From: Alnus glutinosa
Lineage: Eukaryota > Streptophyta > Magnoliopsida > Fagales > Betulaceae
DNA: 64,000 nt
Direction of reading: 5' to 3'
Assembly: GCF_958979055.1 (NCBI RefSeq)
Contig: NC_084889.1
Location: 8,487,761 to 8,551,760, forward strand
Each line of letters starts with the position of its first letter. Position 1 is the first letter of the stretch. The notes under the pieces were generated by a model. It was given only the letters and a program-made list of their open reading frames with translations. It did not search any database and was not told where the DNA came from. This document shows positions 59,643 to 64,000 of the stretch, piece by piece. Both the position numbers and the translations under genes were made by a program.

Positions 59643-62600
59643 ATGAGTTTCAGGGATGAGAGCGACGATGGGAAGGATCTCAGGAAGCCGTTTCTGCACA
59701 CGGGTAGCTGGTACCGTATGGGTTCGAGGCAGTCCAGTATGATGGGCTCGTCCCAGGCCATTCGCGAGAGCTCCATCTCCGTCGTCGCCTGCGTTTTGAT
59801 CGTTGCTTTGGGTCCTATCCAGTTCGGTTTCACCGTAAGCAATTTTTTTTCAGTCAATCATCAGTTATTGCTTTATATTCTTAAGCAACAAAAATAAGCT
59901 CAGCTAAGCTTTTTTTTGTAACTACTTGAGTCAGATATTTGCGTTAGAAATCGAAAAAAAAAAAAAAAAAAAAAAAACGAAGGCAACAAAGCTTAAACTT
60001 GGTCTTCTTTCGCTTATTACATAGTTTTCTTATTTTCTACTTGTTGCAGTCTGGGTATTCATCCCCTACCCAAACCGCAATCACTGAGGATCTTGGACTT
60101 TCGGTTTCAGAGGTATGAGTCTCTGCTGCTTTTATGCCATTTGGGTTTTGAGGTTTTATAAGTTTCTAACCATATTTTGGGCCAGTATTCTATATTCGGT
60201 TCTCTATCCAATGTGGGTGCAATGGTTGGGGCAATAGCAAGCGGTCAGATTGCTGAATATATAGGGCGAAAAGGGGTAGGATCGATTCATTCATTGTTTT
60301 CTTAATGGTGTATTACGCATAGCTTTAATTATTTCCTCTTTTGGTTTGATGGCTGAGTGTTACTTTCTTGTGCTTAATCGCAGTCTTTAATGATTGCTGC
60401 CATTCCTAATATTATTGGATGGCTTGCCATATCATTTGCCAGAGTAAGTTATAATGAATATCCAGTTTTGTTTTAACTGTAGGCATATGGTGAGTGCCGG
60501 CAAAAGCATGTCGTCTTATATAATGAGTTCACTGGTGTGTAGGATGTTTCATTTCTCTACATGGGAAGGCTGTTGGAAGGTTTTGGCGTGGGAATAATTT
60601 CTTATACGGTAATGTTCAGCTTCACTGTTCTAGTTTGGTGTTGTGTGTGAAAGATGATATCTTGGGAGTTTAACTTTGTTGATTATCTTGTAGGTGCCTG
60701 TATACATAGCTGAGATAGCACCTCAAAACTTGAGAGGGGCTCTGGGTGCAGTGAACCAGGTTAGCTGTGTTTGACGGTTATTCTTACCACGAGATGGTGT
60801 AATTATATCATATGAGACTTCAATCACTGGCCAATTCAGTTCCTTTTTTCTAGACCGTTTTCTTTTTGTTTCTGTACAGCTCGCAGTCACCATTGGAATA
60901 ATGCTGGCTTATTTGCTGGGACTTTTTGTTGAATGGAGAATACTGGCAGTTTTGGGTAATCCTCACAGAGATTCACTCTGTTGGTCATAAACATCTCTCA
61001 TTCTCTTCATATTTTTCCTCAAATAGAGAAAACCATATCTTATTTGTAAGAGGTAATATTGATTAAAAATAAAGTTTCTACTATACCTGATGTCTACTAA
61101 ATCATTGGTGAACTGTGTCAATTGGAGATGCTTAGTTGGTATGGAAGTAGCTTTCCTTGGTTATACTCAAAAGTTTCTGGCTACACCATTCAGGAAGGAT
61201 TTTGTCTTTATTAAAAGTCTAATGTTCTTTACTTTAATTGTACTTTTGGTTCACAGCAAGCTTCACGCAGAAGGAAAAAAGGAAAATTAGTTGTGATAGT
61301 CAGTTAGCAAAGAGGGGTTCTTAATAGTGGTTTCTTGTTTCATACAATGGGCGTGGTTAAACTTGTTTGGCTCAAATTTGGTTAAGAAATAAAATTTGAA
61401 TGTATTTCTTGGCAAGTCTCAATGCCTAGTTGGTCTGTAGTTGTTTGAGTTGTTGACCAGGTTTTTCACTCTTCACGAAGGATTGTTAATAAGCTTTAGG
61501 GTTTATCTTTTCGTGTAGTGTGATAATCTGGTTGTCTTGTTATTAGCTAGTCATACTATGTGAATATCAATTTTTAGTTTTTATTTTATTTTTTGGTGTT
61601 TGGAAAGAAAAGAGACTCAAATCAAAGTACAACAACCCAAGCATTTTTAAAACTTGAGGCCTATCCACATAAATACTTTAGACTTCCGGGTGCTCTTTGG
61701 GTTTGATGGTTTCTTCAGTGAGTTCTTTGTGGTCCTTGAAGAACTTTCACACTTTAAAATCCTTTTGATCAATCCAGATCAATTTATGAGTTATAAGTTA
61801 ACTTATAAAAAAATGAGTAAGAAGTTAATCATCCTCGTTCTGAAGGGATAAGACAAATGCGAATTAGATATAATTGAACAAAAGGATTCATATATTTGAA
61901 AAATATAGTTGGAATGATAGAACATTATGACCTTTTCTGTTGCAGGTATACTGCCATGTACAATATTAATACCTGGTCTTTTTTTCATTCCTGAATCTCC
62001 TAGATGGCTGGTAAGTTTATGAAACTGGTTCTCTTGATTAGATGAATATGTTATTATAGTATCTTGATGTGCATTTTCTTTCCTGAATCTAGGCAAAAAT
62101 GGGTATGACAGAAGAATTTGAAACTTCTTTGCAAGTTCTCCGGGGGTTTGATACTGATATTTCCTTTGAAGTAAATGAAATAAAGGTAACAGTCACTAGT
62201 TCGTGAGTTAAACTGGTTTAGTGTTTTTACTTTATCTATATCATTCAAAGTGATCACCCCTTCCACATACACAATTTCCAGTTATAACTCTGTAATGGAA
62301 CCCGTAGTAGGGATGGGCTGGGTTATTTGTAGGGCTGAATGGGCTTGGCCCATTCCAATTGATAGTAGGGCTATGTCTATATAAGGCCCAATATTGTAAT
62401 GATAGGGTATCTTGGATCATTGTATTGTTCTTAGAACAAGAGGAGATAAGCACTCTCGAATGTTGCTAAGGAGACTGGCACTCTCGAACGTGGCCAAATC
62501 AGTATAGTTTCTGTTATTTCGTTGAATCAATCTACAAATATTCCATTCCTTTATCATTTCAGTATCATTTCTTCCATTTCCATCCCAAATTCATCAATTA

Positions 62601-64000
62601 AACCCTAGGAATTCAGTAGCGGTAATCGGTACTGTTACAAACTCTTGAATTATATAATTGATATTCCATATCTTTGGGACATCACCTATTTAAATAATTG
62701 TCAAATATGAGTTTTGCAGAGATCTGTAGCATCAACAAGCAGAAGGTCAACTATCCGGTTTGCGGAACTCAAACAAAGAAGATACTGGCTTCCTCTGATG
62801 GTAATAATTGCTTTCCTAAAAGGTTTGGTTTTCCATTAGTTTTTGTTGTGGCCTCAACCAAGTTCTTTTTTGCCAATTGATATCCTGCAGATTGGAATTG
62901 GATTACTCGCTCTGCAACAGCTTAGTGGAATCAATGGTGTCCTATTCTATTCTAGTACCATCTTTCAAGCAGCTGGTAAGCATGAACTCAGTTCCCATCT
63001 TACAATGAAGCATTTCATAGAGGTCGTGCACCAGAATCATATTTGTCTTAAATTACTGTTATTTTTCTTGTTTTTACTTTACCAGTAGGATCTCTCTCTC
63101 TCTCTCTCTCCCTCCCTCCCTGAAAATTGTGGGAACTGGAACTGTGAAACTGTGAATTGAGAGTGGTTGCATTGTCAGAAGTTTAATACAGTACCTCAAG
63201 GAACTGCTATTTGCAACAAGCGACTTTTTCCATAATAAATCCTTTTTTTGCAAGGAATAATTGGCTTGTTAGTTTCCTTGTTTTGTTAACCTAATCAATT
63301 TCTGAACAATCTTACGTATACATCCTGAAATAGCCCACAGCTCGTCAATGCCCTTATGTTGGCTATGAATTTTGGTTTTACCTGAATAAGGTTACTTGTC
63401 CAATTTCATACACTCCTGTAAACGAATTATTAAATGGTCAGCTTAAGGCTCAAGTGTGTTATTAGTTGAGATAATTGTGTACAGGGGTTACATCAAGCAA
63501 TGTGGCTACATTTGGAGTTGGTGCTATTCAGGTACAGCTCAAAGATAAACTCCAGTATATTTCTATAAATTATATAACTTCTCCTTATGTTTAATGTTCT
63601 CAAGCCATAATCACACATAAATGCCATCCAGGTCATTGCCACTGGAGTGAGTACATGGTTGATGGACAAAGCAGGCCGTCGGCTTCTTCTTATTGTGAGT
63701 TTTGAGCATTTCCCTCATTCAGGCTCATTGTTTATTCACAGGTAATTATCTGCCTGGAGGAGAAATGTGGAATTTTTTTAATTTTTCTTTTTGCAGGTTT
63801 CTACCTCTGGAATGACCATTAGCCTCCTAATTGTTGCACTATCATTCTTTTTAAGGGTAATGATATGGTGGATTTTGTTGGACTGAGTTTTTTTTAGGAA
63901 TCTTCATGTGCATGCAAAAAGTTTGTTATTCTTTAATACTCTCTATAGCTTTTCCCATTTGCTTATGATCCCAGGATTTTGGGTCGGATGATTCTACTTT
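59643..64000 (+). CDS. ERDL6: ERD6-like 6 tonoplast sugar transporter (5' portion, 14 complete exons plus the start of a 15th)
   Basis: A major-facilitator sugar/H+ symporter of the ERD6-like clade. In Arabidopsis ERDL6 exports glucose from the vacuole. Exons: 59643-59834, 60050-60112, 60186-60275, 60384-60443, 60543-60608, 60694-60759, 60880-60955, 61946-62010, 62093-62185, 62720-62800, 62891-62975, 63485-63531, 63632-63694, 63797-63856, 63975 onward. All junctions are GT-AG and in phase, giving 369 residues before exon 15; about 110 residues lie beyond the window. Visible motifs: cytosolic N-terminus with [19 protein letters not shown]1 [15 protein letters not shown], loop GRKG, sugar-transport signature [27 protein letters not shown] after TM6, [13 protein letters not shown] (TM7) and DKAGRRLLL. 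The start is chosen because it matches the family N-terminus; an upstream in-frame ATG at 59502 lies in the leader. Confidence 0.96.
62286..62644 (+). mobile_element. Solo LTR in intron 9 of ERDL6
   Basis: LTR 62291-62639 (349 bp) begins TGTAATGGAACCC and ends CTGTTACA, flanked by perfect AACTC duplications (62286-62290 and 62640-62644). A TCTATATAAGG TATA element lies near 62376, in the same orientation as the gene. No internal retrotransposon sequence is present. It has no relation to the solo LTR at 7606. Confidence 0.85.

Overview
The window is nuclear DNA from a flowering plant, most likely a woody rosid eudicot. The evidence is AT-rich intergenic DNA full of MITEs, solo LTRs and LINE/SINE remnants, genes with GT-AG introns, and plant-specific families (RADIALIS-like SANT proteins, a ZF-HD homeobox, chloroplast peroxiredoxin IIE, an ERD6-like sugar transporter). 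Species cannot be fixed from sequence alone.

Layout, left to right. (1) 1-21045: two RADIALIS-like genes sit in a 3.8-kb segment present twice in direct orientation (83-3846 and 17266-21045). The 13.4 kb between them holds almost only transposable elements: a Tourist-like MITE, a solo LTR, a TIR element, a Mutator-type element carrying a LINE fragment, and a PIF/Harbinger-like element inside an LTR remnant. A 5S-rRNA-containing LTR end (Cassandra-like TRIM) abuts copy 1 but is absent from copy 2. (2) 21.6-22.3 kb: a two-exon gene for a small secreted, LEA-like peptide. (3) 22.7-26 kb: a dense MITE cluster, including an hAT-like element inserted into a member of its own family. (4) 26.4-31.3 kb: a divergent peroxiredoxin IIE gene and a ZF-HD (ZHD5-type) gene, both on the minus strand. 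(5) 31.3-38.4 kb: spacer with three TIR elements, one an hAT derivative that keeps transposase-like exon ends. (6) 38.4-41.1 kb: a three-exon fatty-acyl-AMP-ligase-like gene. (7) 42.9-45.5 kb: a decayed L1-type LINE. (8) 49.6-50.7 kb: an AlkA-like HhH-GPD DNA glycosylase gene. (9) 50.8-59.5 kb: repeat-rich spacer with a tandem hairpin array and a 1.05-kb retroposon flanked by perfect 16-bp target duplications. (10) 59.6-64 kb: the first 14 exons, and the start of the 15th, of an ERD6-like 6 tonoplast sugar transporter, running off the right edge.

The host genes are functionally unrelated. From memory, however, the set RL - ZHD5 - HhH-GPD glycosylase - ERDL6 matches the Arabidopsis neighbours AT1G75250, AT1G75240, AT1G75230 and AT1G75220 in the same order. 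The window therefore looks like a conserved rosid gene block, swollen by transposons and altered by a local duplication of the RADIALIS-like gene. No operon-like, CRISPR or prokaryotic features are present.
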